Part shown: positions 45,161-53,943 of the stretch, piece by piece
Layout of the letters: each line of letters opens with the position of its first letter
How positions within the stretch are numbered: the first letter of the stretch is position 1
DNA from: Rhodobacteraceae bacterium DSL-40
GTDB taxonomy: Bacteria; Pseudomonadota; Alphaproteobacteria; Rhodobacterales; Rhodobacteraceae
Length of the DNA stretch: 64,000 bases
Assembly (NCBI GenBank): GCA_003258405.1
Contig: QKPN01000001.1
Span: forward strand, 1 to 64,000
Reading direction: 5' to 3'
Translations under genes and position numbers: made by a program
Notes under the pieces: model-generated
Told to the model about the DNA's origin: nothing
Databases searched by the model: none
What the model saw: the letters and a program-made list of their open reading frames with translations, nothing else

Positions 45161-46948
45161 ATGAGTGACGATTTTCAGATTGGACCGAACGGCAGGGCGG
45201 ACCGAACCGACGTGCAGGTTCTGGCACTTCGCGATGGCGGGTTCGTCGTGGCTTACGCGCATCGCCTCCCCGGCCTTGAAGAGACATATGACGTCCGTGC
45301 ATCCGTTTTCGATTCCGGCGGCAACGTGCTGCGGAGCGAGTTCCGGGTAAACTCCAGCGTATCGAACGACGAAAGGGCGCCGAGGCTCGCAGCGCTTGAG
45401 GATGGGGGCTTCATCGTCGGATGGACCTCGTCCGATCCCGACAAGCTGGAGGGACGAAAGAAGGACGGTTATCTGCGGCTCTTCGACGCGGATGGATCAG
45501 CACGAACCAGTGAGATCGCCGTGACACCGGAAGCAAAGCGCGATTATAGCGTCGAGAGCGTTGCACAGCTTTCCGACGGCTCGATTCTCGCGATGACGGC
45601 TCGATCAACGAGCGCGAAGGGCTACGACCTCATCGCCAGGCAGTTCGGTCTCGACGGCGAGGCGATCAAAGCGAAGACGATCGTCTCGAACGTGACGGGT
45701 GACCTCACTGCAGGTGGATACATCCCGGTAACTCCTGCACCGCAGGTCGCAGCGCTCCGCGATGGTGGCTACACCGTGATCTGGACCGGCGAGGATCCGC
45801 GGCATCCGGGTGGCGGGCAGATCCTCTTCTCGGAGAGCTTCAGCACTGGCGGAGCCGCGCGCGGGCGGCCTCATGTGGTTCAGGGCCTCCCAGACGCTGG
45901 CGGACGCTTTGATGCCTTGACCGACCGTCTGGAGTCTCGGATCGTGGCAAACGACGACGGCTTCGCCACAGCTTGGCAAAGCGAGCAGGACTTCGATGAT
46001 TCTGGCGATGTCGCGATCTACTTCCGCCGGCTTGATTCCGATGGCATCCCGCTCGGACGGGCTCGCAAGGTGTCGGACGACGGTGCGGTCGGTCACTCGC
46101 TCGGTCAGGTCATCGACATCGGCCACGGTGAGTCGCTTGTCACCTATACTGCGGAGCGTCATGATGTGTCGGATAGTTCCGCTACCTATTACGAGATCAG
46201 GGGACGCTTATATTCCGATGATGGCAGGGCGCTGGGACGTTCTTTCGCGATCAGTTCGGATGTCTACCGGAACGTATTTGACAGCGATACGGCACTCCTG
46301 AAAAGCGGGCTTCTCCTTTCGGTCTGGTCTGGTGGATCGCTGGTCGAGCAGCAGGTCTACGGCAATCTGCCCAGCATCAAGCCTCCGATTGCGCCTGCAA
46401 CAAGGCGTGGCGACCTGATCGTCGGCACCAAGCTCGCGGAGTCCATCGCAGGCGGCAAGGGTAACGATACACTGTTCGGCAACGACGGTGGGGATGTTCT
46501 GGCAGGCGACAGTGGTCGTGATAGGCTCAGTGGCGAGGCAGGGGACGACACACTTTTCGGTGGCAAGGGAGACGATGCCCTGACAGGCGCGGGCGGCGCG
46601 GATTATCTCGTTGGTGGCGAGGGGCGTGACGAGCTGACCGGCGGCCGTGGGGCGGATGTCTTCTATTTTTTCGATGCTTCGGAAAGCGTGCGGCGCAGCC
46701 CGGACCGGATCATGGACTTCGGCAAGGGCGCTGACCTCGTGGATCTGCATGAGATCGATGCAGTGAGGGGTGTATCGGGCAACCAGGCATTCGTCTTTGT
46801 CGGCGGGGATAAATTCTCAGGTATCGCGGGCGAGCTTCGGTTGGGAGAACACACGCTTGCAGGGGACCTCGATGGTGATCGGAAGGCTGATTTTCTTGTG
46901 GTTTTCGATGAACACGCGAAAGTGGGCCTGGCCGATCTGATCCTGTAG
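45161..46948 (+). CDS. RTX-repeat calcium-binding protein
   Basis: The 595-residue product has two parts. Residues 15 to about 400 contain beta-propeller-like repeats built around ALRDGGFVVAY, ALEDGGFIVGW and ALRDGGYTVIW. Residues about 425-505 are eight RTX nonapeptides (GGKGNDTLF, GNDGGDVLA, GDSGRDRLS, GEAGDDTLF, GGKGDDALT and so on), then a DVFYFFDASESV segment and a C-terminal region like those of type I secreted proteins. There is no signal peptide, as expected for type I secretion. No export ABC/HlyD genes are nearby. No protease motif was found. It lies inside the peptide transporter cluster, with gaps of 144 and 215 bp to its neighbours. Confidence 0.88.
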   Translation: MSDDFQIGPNGRADRTDVQVLALRDGGFVVAYAHRLPGLEETYDVRASVFDSGGNVLRSEFRVNSSVSNDERAPRLAALEDGGFIVGWTSSDPDKLEGRKKDGYLRLFDADGSARTSEIAVTPEAKRDYSVESVAQLSDGSILAMTARSTSAKGYDLIARQFGLDGEAIKAKTIVSNVTGDLTAGGYIPVTPAPQVAALRDGGYTVIWTGEDPRHPGGGQILFSESFSTGGAARGRPHVVQGLPDAGGRFDALTDRLESRIVANDDGFATAWQSEQDFDDSGDVAIYFRRLDSDGIPLGRARKVSDDGAVGHSLGQVIDIGHGESLVTYTAERHDVSDSSATYYEIRGRLYSDDGRALGRSFAISSDVYRNVFDSDTALLKSGLLLSVWSGGSLVEQQVYGNLPSIKPPIAPATRRGDLIVGTKLAESIAGGKGNDTLFGNDGGDVLAGDSGRDRLSGEAGDDTLFGGKGDDALTGAGGADYLVGGEGRDELTGGRGADVFYFFDASESVRRSPDRIMDFGKGADLVDLHEIDAVRGVSGNQAFVFVGGDKFSGIAGELRLGEHTLAGDLDGDRKADFLVVFDEHAKVGLADLIL

Positions 46949-47163
46949 ACGTGATGCCTTGAGGCACAGGGCGTGGCGTGGCACACCCGTTGTGAAATGC
47001 GTGAACTGAGCTTATTCCCGAAGATCAGACCAGATCAGTTTCGAGCAGAAATGCCGCCCGGAGACCGTATTTCGGTTCTGTCAGAGGGCGAGAGCGAGGC
47101 ATCGAACGCAGGGCGCACCGGACTAGCCCGGTTCTGTGCCGCTCCAGCGCGAGGGGCCCGCTG

Positions 47164-48111
47164 ATGCTGCGATATACGCTGATACGCCTCATCTCCCTCG
47201 CCGCCAGTCTTTTTGCCGCAAGTCTGGTGATATTTCTCGCGCTGGAGATCGTCCCCGGCGATCCGGCGAGTTACATGCTTGGTCTGAATGCAAGTCCGGA
47301 AACCGTCGCCGCTCTGCGGGCCGATCTCGGGCTCGATGCGAGCCCTGTCGCGCGCTACTGGGACTGGGTTGTGGGCATGTTGCGCGGAGATTTCGGGATT
47401 TCCTATACCTACCGCACGCCGGTCGCGGAGATGATCGCCGATCGCCTGCAGGTGTCACTACCGCTGGCGCTCTATGCCCTGGCGCTCGCGCTCGTAATCG
47501 GATTTCCAGCTGGTATCTGGGGTGCGTCACGGCGTGGCTCTCTGGCTGATACCGGCGTGATGGGCGCGACACAGCTCGGCATTGCCGTACCGAATTTCTG
47601 GTTTGCAATGCTGCTGGTGCTCGTCTTCGCAGTGAACCTGCGATGGTTTTCGGCGGGTGGTTTTCCAGGGTGGGGCGGAGGACTTCTGCCGGGGATGAAG
47701 GCGTTGACACTGCCCGCAATCGCCCTTGCCCTGCCACAGGCGGCGATCCTCGCGCGTGTCATGCGCTCGGCCCTGATAGAGACGCTTGGGGAGGATTTCA
47801 TCCGCACGGCACGAGCCAAGGGGCTCAGCCGCCCGGCGGCGCTGCGACGACACGCGCTGCGCAATGCCCTCATTCCGGTCCTCACCATCATCGGGCTCCA
47901 GTTCTCCTTCCTGCTCGCGGGCGCGATCATCATCGAGAATGTCTTTTTTCTGCCCGGTCTCGGCAGGCTAGTGTTCCAGGCGATCAGCCAGCGGGATCTC
48001 ATTGTCGTGGAGAGCGTAGTGATGCTGCTCGTCTTCGCGGTGATCGTCGTGACCTATCTCGTGGATCTTGCCTATGCAGCGGTTGATCCGCGGCTCAGGG
48101 CGCACCACTGA
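47164..48111 (+). CDS. Peptide ABC transporter permease, DppB type
   Basis: The 315-residue inner-membrane product has six membrane helices, the N-terminal LIRLISLAASLFAASLVIFL segment followed by EIVPGDPASYMLG, and the EAA-type motif DFIRTARAKGLSRPAALRRH that contacts the ATPase. It is the first permease of the set. GAGGGG precedes the ATG at 47164. Its stop overlaps the start of the next permease. Confidence 0.94.
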   Translation: MLRYTLIRLISLAASLFAASLVIFLALEIVPGDPASYMLGLNASPETVAALRADLGLDASPVARYWDWVVGMLRGDFGISYTYRTPVAEMIADRLQVSLPLALYALALALVIGFPAGIWGASRRGSLADTGVMGATQLGIAVPNFWFAMLLVLVFAVNLRWFSAGGFPGWGGGLLPGMKALTLPAIALALPQAAILARVMRSALIETLGEDFIRTARAKGLSRPAALRRHALRNALIPVLTIIGLQFSFLLAGAIIIENVFFLPGLGRLVFQAISQRDLIVVESVVMLLVFAVIVVTYLVDLAYAAVDPRLRAHH

Positions 48112-48923
48112 TGCGCCTCCTACTGACCGGAAGCCTTCTTGCAGGAGCCTTTGTGGCCCTTGCTGTCGTTTCTTTCCTGTGGACGCCCGGGGACGTGATG
48201 GCGCTCGACATTGCCCAGAAGCTTCGGCCACCCTCGGCAACCCACTGGTTCGGAACGGATCATTTTGGTCGTGATGTCTTTTCGATGGTGATGGTCGGCG
48301 CGCGGACGTCGATCGCGGTGGCACTTGTCGCGGTCGGGATCGGGATGGGGTTCGGAGTGCCACTCGGGCTCGCCGCTGCGGCACGGCGCGGTGGCCTCGT
48401 TGATGAGGCGATCATGCGCGGAAACGATCTTGTCTTTGCATTTCCGTCGCTGCTCATCGCGATCATCATCACGGCTGTGTTCGGGCCGTCTGCCTTCAAC
48501 GCCATCCTCGCGATCGGCATCTTCAACGTGCCCGTCTTCGCGCGACTGGTACGCGGGGCCGGGCTGTCGCTCTGGGCGCGGGAGTTCGTTCTGGCAGCGC
48601 GGGTTGCAGGGAAGGGGCGCGTGCGTATCTCGGTCGAGCATATCCTGCCCAATCTTGCGAGTCTGTTGATCGTGCAGGGGACGATTCAGTTCTCCCTCGG
48701 CATACTCGCTGAGGCCGGGCTTTCCTATGTTGGGCTTGGGGCGCAGCCGCCGACCCCTTCCTGGGGACGGATGCTTGCCGAGAGCCAGACAATGATTGCC
48801 TTCGCCCCCTGGCTCGCGATCTTTCCCGGTCTTGCGATCGTGTTGACAGTGCTGGGGCTCAACCTCATGGGCGACGGGCTGCGCGACATGCTCGATCCGC
48901 GGATCCGGCGGGGGCGTGCATGA
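48111..48923 (+). CDS. Peptide ABC transporter permease, DppC type
   Basis: The 270-residue product is the second permease, with the characteristic FGTDHFGRDVFSMVMVGART motif after the first helix and the EAA loop EFVLAARVAGKGRVRISVEH. It overlaps the upstream permease by one base (TGATG) and the ATPase downstream by 4 bp. It is shorter at its N-terminus than E. coli DppC. Confidence 0.94.
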   Translation: MRLLLTGSLLAGAFVALAVVSFLWTPGDVMALDIAQKLRPPSATHWFGTDHFGRDVFSMVMVGARTSIAVALVAVGIGMGFGVPLGLAAAARRGGLVDEAIMRGNDLVFAFPSLLIAIIITAVFGPSAFNAILAIGIFNVPVFARLVRGAGLSLWAREFVLAARVAGKGRVRISVEHILPNLASLLIVQGTIQFSLGILAEAGLSYVGLGAQPPTPSWGRMLAESQTMIAFAPWLAIFPGLAIVLTVLGLNLMGDGLRDMLDPRIRRGRA

Positions 48924-50506
48924 GCCTGCTTGAGATTGAGAGGCTCGGCGTCGAGATTCACGGCGTGCCGATCCTTCGGGACGTCTCGCTCGGTGTCGGG
49001 CCGGGCCAGGTGCTCGGGGTGATCGGCGAGAGCGGCTCGGGGAAATCCATGATGGCGCTGGCGGTGATGGGGCTTCTGCCTCCGGGAGCCGACCTCCAAG
49101 GGCGGGTGGAGCTCGCAGGGCAGGATCTGGCCGCACTGTCCGAGCGCGCCATGTGCAAGGTGCGCGGGCGGGACGTCGGGTTGATCTTTCAGGAGCCGAT
49201 GACGGCGCTCAACCCCCTTCAGACTATTGGCGATCAGGTCGCCGAGACAGTCCGGGTCCATGGCGGCACGTCGCGGGGCGAAGCGCTCCGGATTGCGCGG
49301 GAGACCCTTGACCGGGTCGGGCTTGCGGCTGCGGAGTTTCCGCTCGGACGCTGGCCGCATGAGCTTTCGGGTGGTCAGAGGCAACGGGTGGGGATCGCGA
49401 TGGCAATCGCGCTCCGGCCGCGCCTGCTGATTGCCGATGAACCCACGACAGCACTTGACGTGACAACCCAGGCTCAGATCCTCGGTCTGCTCCGTCGCCT
49501 GGTACGCGAGGACGGCATGGGCCTCATCCTCATCAGCCACGATCTGGCAGTCGTCAGCGGCATTGCCGATCACATCGCGATCATGCGCGGCGGGACGGTG
49601 GTCGAGGCAGGCGAGGCTCGCGAGGTCCTGCGCTTGCAGCGGCACCCATACACGCGCGCGCTTTTCGCGGCCTCGACCCATCGGCCAGATCGCGGTGGCG
49701 TGGTAGCAGGGCCACCGCTTCTGGAAGTCGAAAAGGTCGTGCGGGAATATCCCGGCGGATTGCGTGGTCTCTTCCGGCGCCGGGTGCCATTTCGGGCAGT
49801 CCATGGCGTGAGCTTCTCTCTCAGGGAGGGAGAGAGCCTCGGTCTCGTGGGGGAGTCGGGCTGCGGAAAGTCGACGCTCACCCGCGCAATCCTCGGACTC
49901 GACGAAGTGCAGGCGGGCAGGGTGCGGCTGGCTGGGCGCGATATTCATGCCGGCGCGGCGATGGCGAAAGGCCTGAGGGCGCAGATGCAGGCGGTCTTCC
50001 AGGACCCGTATGGCAGCTTCAATCCGCGCCACAAGGTAGGCCGGCTTGTCACCGAGCCCTTCCACCTGCTTGCCGATCCGCCGAAGGGCGCGGCGCGGCG
50101 GGATGCTGTGGCGCGGGCGCTCGAAGATGTCGGTCTGAACGCAGAGGATTCAGGGAGATACATTCATGAGTTCTCCGGGGGCCAGCGGCAGCGGATCGCC
50201 ATCGCGCGGGCGCTCATCATCCGGCCAAAGCTCATACTGCTCGACGAAGCGGTCTCGGCGCTCGATGTCCAGGTTCGTGCGCAGATCCTTGACCTGCTCG
50301 CCGGACTTTCGCGGCGCTACAGTCTCTCCTATCTCTTCATCAGCCATGATCTCACCGTCGTGCGGGCAATTACCGATCGTGTCATGGTAATGAGGGCTGG
50401 CGAGATCGTGGAGCAGGGCGAGACCGAAGCGGTCTTCTCGGCGCCAAGCCATCCCTATACGCGGGCATTGCTCGCGGCGTCGCCTGTACTGGAGATCCCG
50501 GCATGA
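48920..50506 (+). CDS. Fused double ATP-binding protein of the peptide transporter (DppD-DppF)
   Basis: The 528-residue product joins two ATPase domains that are separate genes in E. coli. Domain 1 has GESGSGKSMMAL, LSGGQRQRVGIAMAIAL and LLIADEPTTALD; domain 2, from about residue 270, has GESGCGKSTLTR, FSGGQRQRIAIARALI and LILLDEAVSALD. In domain 2 the Walker B Glu is followed by Ala instead of Pro, which is common. Both domains keep the oligopeptide-type C-terminal HPYTRALFAAS and HPYTRALLAAS. Such fusions are known in Rhodobacterales. Confidence 0.94.
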   Translation: MSLLEIERLGVEIHGVPILRDVSLGVGPGQVLGVIGESGSGKSMMALAVMGLLPPGADLQGRVELAGQDLAALSERAMCKVRGRDVGLIFQEPMTALNPLQTIGDQVAETVRVHGGTSRGEALRIARETLDRVGLAAAEFPLGRWPHELSGGQRQRVGIAMAIALRPRLLIADEPTTALDVTTQAQILGLLRRLVREDGMGLILISHDLAVVSGIADHIAIMRGGTVVEAGEAREVLRLQRHPYTRALFAASTHRPDRGGVVAGPPLLEVEKVVREYPGGLRGLFRRRVPFRAVHGVSFSLREGESLGLVGESGCGKSTLTRAILGLDEVQAGRVRLAGRDIHAGAAMAKGLRAQMQAVFQDPYGSFNPRHKVGRLVTEPFHLLADPPKGAARRDAVARALEDVGLNAEDSGRYIHEFSGGQRQRIAIARALIIRPKLILLDEAVSALDVQVRAQILDLLAGLSRRYSLSYLFISHDLTVVRAITDRVMVMRAGEIVEQGETEAVFSAPSHPYTRALLAASPVLEIPA

Positions 50507-51510
50507 TGCACACCGGTCGGCATAATCTCATCACCGACGTCCCGGGCCTGCTGGTTGGAAATGCATCCGATGCGCAGCTCAAGTCTGGTGTCACGGTGCT
50601 CACGGGCAAGCGTCCTTTCGTGGCGGCTGTCGATGTTCGAGGTGGGGCGCCGGGCACGCGGGAAACGGATCTTCTGGCCCCGGGCAAGCTCGTCGAGGCG
50701 GTGGACGCGCTGGTCCTCTCCGGGGGCTCGGCCTTTGGGCTCGACGCAGCCTCCGGTGTAGCCGATGCCCTGCGCGCCGCCGGTCGCGGCTTTCGAGCAG
50801 GTCCGGCCGTCGTTCCCATCGTCCCCGCGGCGATCCTGTTCGACCTCGCCAACGGCGGGGCAAAGGACTGGGCGGAGAACCCCTACCGAGCGCTCGGGCA
50901 GGCAGCCTTCAACTCGGCGGGTGAGGTCTTTGCGATCGGTTCGGAAGGTGCGGGCACAGGTGCGATGACTCAGGAACTGATGGGCGGACTGGGCTCAGCC
51001 TCGATCGTGACGGAAGCGGGTTTCACAGTGGGGGCACTTGTCGCGGTGAACGCGTTCGGTTCGGTGCGCGCACCGGGCGACCGCACTTTCCTTTCCGGCC
51101 CGTTCGAAATCGGTGAGGAATTCGGCGGGCTTGGTGCATCGGCCGCGCGCATCGACCCCGAGTCCCCGCGCTTCACCAAGCCGGGCCCCGATGGCGGACA
51201 GACCAACACCACGATCGCGATCGTCGCGACCGACGCTGCGCTCGACAAGGCTGCGGCACAGCGCGTGGCCGAGATTGCTCATGACGGCCTGGCGCGCTCG
51301 ATCCTTCCTTCCCATACGCCGTTTGACGGTGATCTTGTCTTTGCGGTGGCAACAGGCGAGCGCCAGCTCGGGGGGGCTCCCTTCGAGATACGGATGGCGC
51401 TCGAGCAGGCTGCGGCACTTTGCCTCGCACGCGCGGTTGCGCGCGGCGTCTACGCCGCACGACCTGCGCCCGGCAACCTGCTTCCTTGCTGGTGCGAACT
51501 GCCTGCCTGA
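50503..51510 (+). CDS. P1 family peptidase (DmpA-like)
   Basis: The 335-residue product belongs to the self-processing N-terminal nucleophile family of DmpA/L-aminopeptidases. It starts HNLITDVPGLLVGNASDAQL, has LSGGSAFGLDAASGVADALR, and has the cleavage-site region GQTNTTIAIVATDAAL with the Thr-Thr where the new N-terminal nucleophile (Ser/Thr) is expected. The ATG overlaps the ATPase stop by 4 bp, so a peptidase is translated with a peptide importer. It likely trims imported peptides. Confidence 0.9.
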   Translation: MMHTGRHNLITDVPGLLVGNASDAQLKSGVTVLTGKRPFVAAVDVRGGAPGTRETDLLAPGKLVEAVDALVLSGGSAFGLDAASGVADALRAAGRGFRAGPAVVPIVPAAILFDLANGGAKDWAENPYRALGQAAFNSAGEVFAIGSEGAGTGAMTQELMGGLGSASIVTEAGFTVGALVAVNAFGSVRAPGDRTFLSGPFEIGEEFGGLGASAARIDPESPRFTKPGPDGGQTNTTIAIVATDAALDKAAAQRVAEIAHDGLARSILPSHTPFDGDLVFAVATGERQLGGAPFEIRMALEQAAALCLARAVARGVYAARPAPGNLLPCWCELPA

Positions 51511-51629
51511 CCCTCGGAGCGAATTTTAACGACTTTACCATGCTGTGCCGGGTTCACTCGCAGCCGCGGTAACCGGAGTTTCAGGTTCTTGGTGTCTTGT
51601 GGCGGCGGGGAATTACGGGGGATACGGCT

Positions 51630-52442
51630 ATGGCGAAGGGTTCTTCGGCCAATGTGACGATCATCAAACGCAAGACGGTCGTCGAGGCTGGCCATCATGG
51701 CGGCGCATGGAAGGTTGCCTATGCCGACTTCGTGACGGCAATGATGGCATTCTTCTTGCTGATGTGGCTCCTGAACGCATCTGACGAAGTCACGCGCGAG
51801 GGGCTTGCGCAGTATTTCAGTCCGAACATTCCGATCCATGACATGGCGGGCGGCGGTGACGGTATCTTCCAGGGTTCGTCGCTCTATGACGACCATACCC
51901 TGCCAAAGAGCGAAACCGGTCAGGACGGCGATCCCGACAAGAAGACGGATACCGGCAATCCCGACAAGACCCTCTGGGATATCCAGGAGGAGCTTAACGG
52001 GGCCAGCGGCGAAGCGCTCGACGCCGATCCGCTGCTCGAGCACATCGCGACGCGGATCACCGACGAGGGCCTCATCATCGACGTCTTCGACGTGCCGGGA
52101 TCGCCGCTTTTCAATGGCGCTTCATCGGAGTTCAATCCGATCTTCGAGCGACTTATCACGATGATCGGCAAGGTCATCCGCCATACCGGAAATCCGGTTG
52201 CGGTTTCAGGCCATCTCGCCGCCGGCGATACCGGCAGAGCGGTGCCCTCACCCGATCCCTGGATCCTCTCGTCTGACCGAGCGCAGATCACGCGGGAACT
52301 GCTCGGGCTCACCGGGGTGGGGGATGATCGGATCCAGCGGGTCACCGGCAAGTCGGATCGCAATCCGGTCATCGAGGACAAACCCGCCGATTCGCGGAAC
52401 CGCCGTATCGAGATCATCCTCCTGCGTGATTTCGGAAAGTGA
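51630..52442 (+). CDS. motB: Flagellar stator protein MotB
   Basis: MotB anchors the flagellar stator to peptidoglycan and carries the proton-binding Asp. The 270-residue product has the membrane helix preceded by WKVAYADFVTAMMAFFLLMW, with the critical Asp in ADFV, a linker rich in Asp and Gly, and an OmpA-like C-terminal domain (AVSGHLAAGDTG, DSRNRRIEI). The helix of its partner motA is not in the window. ATG 51630 follows GGGGGA. A terminator follows. Confidence 0.92.
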   Translation: MAKGSSANVTIIKRKTVVEAGHHGGAWKVAYADFVTAMMAFFLLMWLLNASDEVTREGLAQYFSPNIPIHDMAGGGDGIFQGSSLYDDHTLPKSETGQDGDPDKKTDTGNPDKTLWDIQEELNGASGEALDADPLLEHIATRITDEGLIIDVFDVPGSPLFNGASSEFNPIFERLITMIGKVIRHTGNPVAVSGHLAAGDTGRAVPSPDPWILSSDRAQITRELLGLTGVGDDRIQRVTGKSDRNPVIEDKPADSRNRRIEIILLRDFGK

Positions 52443-52454
52443 CGCAGCCGATTG

Positions 52455-52481
52455 AAATCCCTGCCAGAACGGCAGGGATTT
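52455..52481. terminator. Intrinsic terminator after motB
   Basis: A perfect 11-bp stem, AAATCCCTGCC (52455-52465) and GGCAGGGATTT (52471-52481), closed by a 5-nt loop, lies 13 bp after the motB stop. Both arms carry three terminal A or T, so it can work on either strand. It isolates motB from flgE. Confidence 0.85.
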
Positions 52482-52485
52482 GTCG

Positions 52486-52500
52486 TTAGCGGGATCTTAA
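52486..52500 (+). promoter_or_regulatory. CtrA-like box upstream of flgE
   Basis: TTAG, 7 bp, TTAA (then AC) matches the CtrA consensus TTAA-N7-TTAA with one mismatch, 70 bp before the flgE start. CtrA controls flagellar genes in Rhodobacterales, which supports the reading. Confidence 0.45.
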
Positions 52501-52569
52501 ACTCATTGCTTCACTTACTCGGTCCGTAACGGGTTCCAGTGACCGTTCCCTCACGGCAAAGGACTGAGT

Positions 52570-53910
52570 ATGGGTATCTCCACGTCGATGAACGCCGGTG
52601 TGTCCGGCCTCAACGCGAACGGCAACAAGCTTTCGACGATCGCCGACAACATCGCCAACTCCGAGACCTACGGCTACAAGCGCTCGGACATGGACTTCTC
52701 TTCAATGACCGTGAGTGCGGGCGGGTCATCCGGTGTGGTGGGGGGCGGACGTGCGGCACTTGCCGGTGGCGTCTCCACGAATGCCATCTGGAACATCGCA
52801 GCCAAGGGCGCGCTCGAGGGTACCTCGAACTCTACGGATATCGCGGTTTCCGGGCGCGGGATGCTACCGGTCACCTCGCTGGCCTCGTATCAGGCCAACG
52901 CCGATGATCTCGATCTGATGCTGACGACGACCGGGTCGTTCCACACCGACAAGGATGGATACCTCACCACGTCGAGCGGCATCGTCCTTCTTGGCTGGCC
53001 CGCGGATACGGAGGGCAACATTCTACCGGCGGCGCGCGATACCACGGCTTCGCTCGAACCGGTGAAGATCAACCTTTCCTCGGTCTCCGCCGTGCCGACC
53101 GAGAACATCAACATGTATGCCAACCTGCCCGCGACGGATACCGGCCCGGATGGCACCGGCACTGCGCGGATGATGACGCTTGAGTATTTCGACTCGCTCG
53201 GTTCGGCGCAGAACCTGACGGTGAGCTACACTCCGACCGTCGCCGATCCGCAGAGCAACGAGTGGACGATGGAGATTGTCGACGAGAAGAGCGGCAATTC
53301 CGTTGGCACCTATACGATCACGTTCAGCGATGCGACAGCGACTGCCGGGCAAGTTGCGAGCGTCGTGCAGGTCGATGGCGGCGCCGGGGCCTACACGACC
53401 TCCTATGACACGTCCACCGGTCAGCTCACCATGGAGCTCAACGGCCAGACCATCATGGTGGCAATCGGTTCGGACTCCGGTGGACCGCAGTACCTGAGCC
53501 AGCTCTCCTCGAGCTTCTCGTCGAAGGGCGTGACGCATGATGGCTCGCCCGCCGGCACCTATCAGGGCGTGACGATCGACGAAAACGGCTTCATCAAGGC
53601 ATCCTATTCCAGCGGTTTCTCCAAGGTGCTCTACCAGGTGCCGCTGGCCGATGTCGCCAATCTCGACGGGCTGAGCGTGCTCGACAACCAGTGCTTCGCG
53701 GTCTCTGCGGCAAGCGGCTCGCTTTATCTGTGGGAACCCGGCGACGGGCCGACGGGTACTGTGGAAGGCTTCGCCCTCGAGCTCTCGACCACGGACATCG
53801 CGACGGAGCTCACCGACATGATCCGCACTCAGCGCGCCTATTCGTCGAACGCGAAGATCATCCAGACTGTCGACGAGATGCTTCAGGAAACCACCAACCT
53901 CAAGCGTTGA
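52570..53910 (+). CDS. flgE: Flagellar hook protein FlgE
   Basis: FlgE forms the hook joining filament and basal body. The 446-residue product has the N-terminal axial motif MGISTSMNAGVSGLNANGNK with SNIAN-like DNIANSETYGYKRSD. The C-terminal coiled-coil motif is ELTDMIRTQRAYSSNAKIIQ, ending in a typical MLQETTNLKR. The variable hook domain lies between. It heads a flgE-flgK-flgL-flgI run with gaps of 33, 4 and 3 bp. Confidence 0.93.
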   Translation: MGISTSMNAGVSGLNANGNKLSTIADNIANSETYGYKRSDMDFSSMTVSAGGSSGVVGGGRAALAGGVSTNAIWNIAAKGALEGTSNSTDIAVSGRGMLPVTSLASYQANADDLDLMLTTTGSFHTDKDGYLTTSSGIVLLGWPADTEGNILPAARDTTASLEPVKINLSSVSAVPTENINMYANLPATDTGPDGTGTARMMTLEYFDSLGSAQNLTVSYTPTVADPQSNEWTMEIVDEKSGNSVGTYTITFSDATATAGQVASVVQVDGGAGAYTTSYDTSTGQLTMELNGQTIMVAIGSDSGGPQYLSQLSSSFSSKGVTHDGSPAGTYQGVTIDENGFIKASYSSGFSKVLYQVPLADVANLDGLSVLDNQCFAVSAASGSLYLWEPGDGPTGTVEGFALELSTTDIATELTDMIRTQRAYSSNAKIIQTVDEMLQETTNLKR

Positions 53911-53943
53911 TGATCCGTCCCGTGTGACGAGAGGACCGAGACC

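Noticed and set aside
43355-45262. A 635-codon minus-strand open frame
   Set aside because: It is antisense to the peptide-binding protein gene, which has a signal peptide and family 5 motifs.
46973-47164. A 63-codon plus-strand ORF whose stop overlaps the DppB-type permease start
   Set aside because: The TGATG junction suggests coupling, but the product looks random and no good ribosome binding site precedes it. Kept only as a remote possibility.
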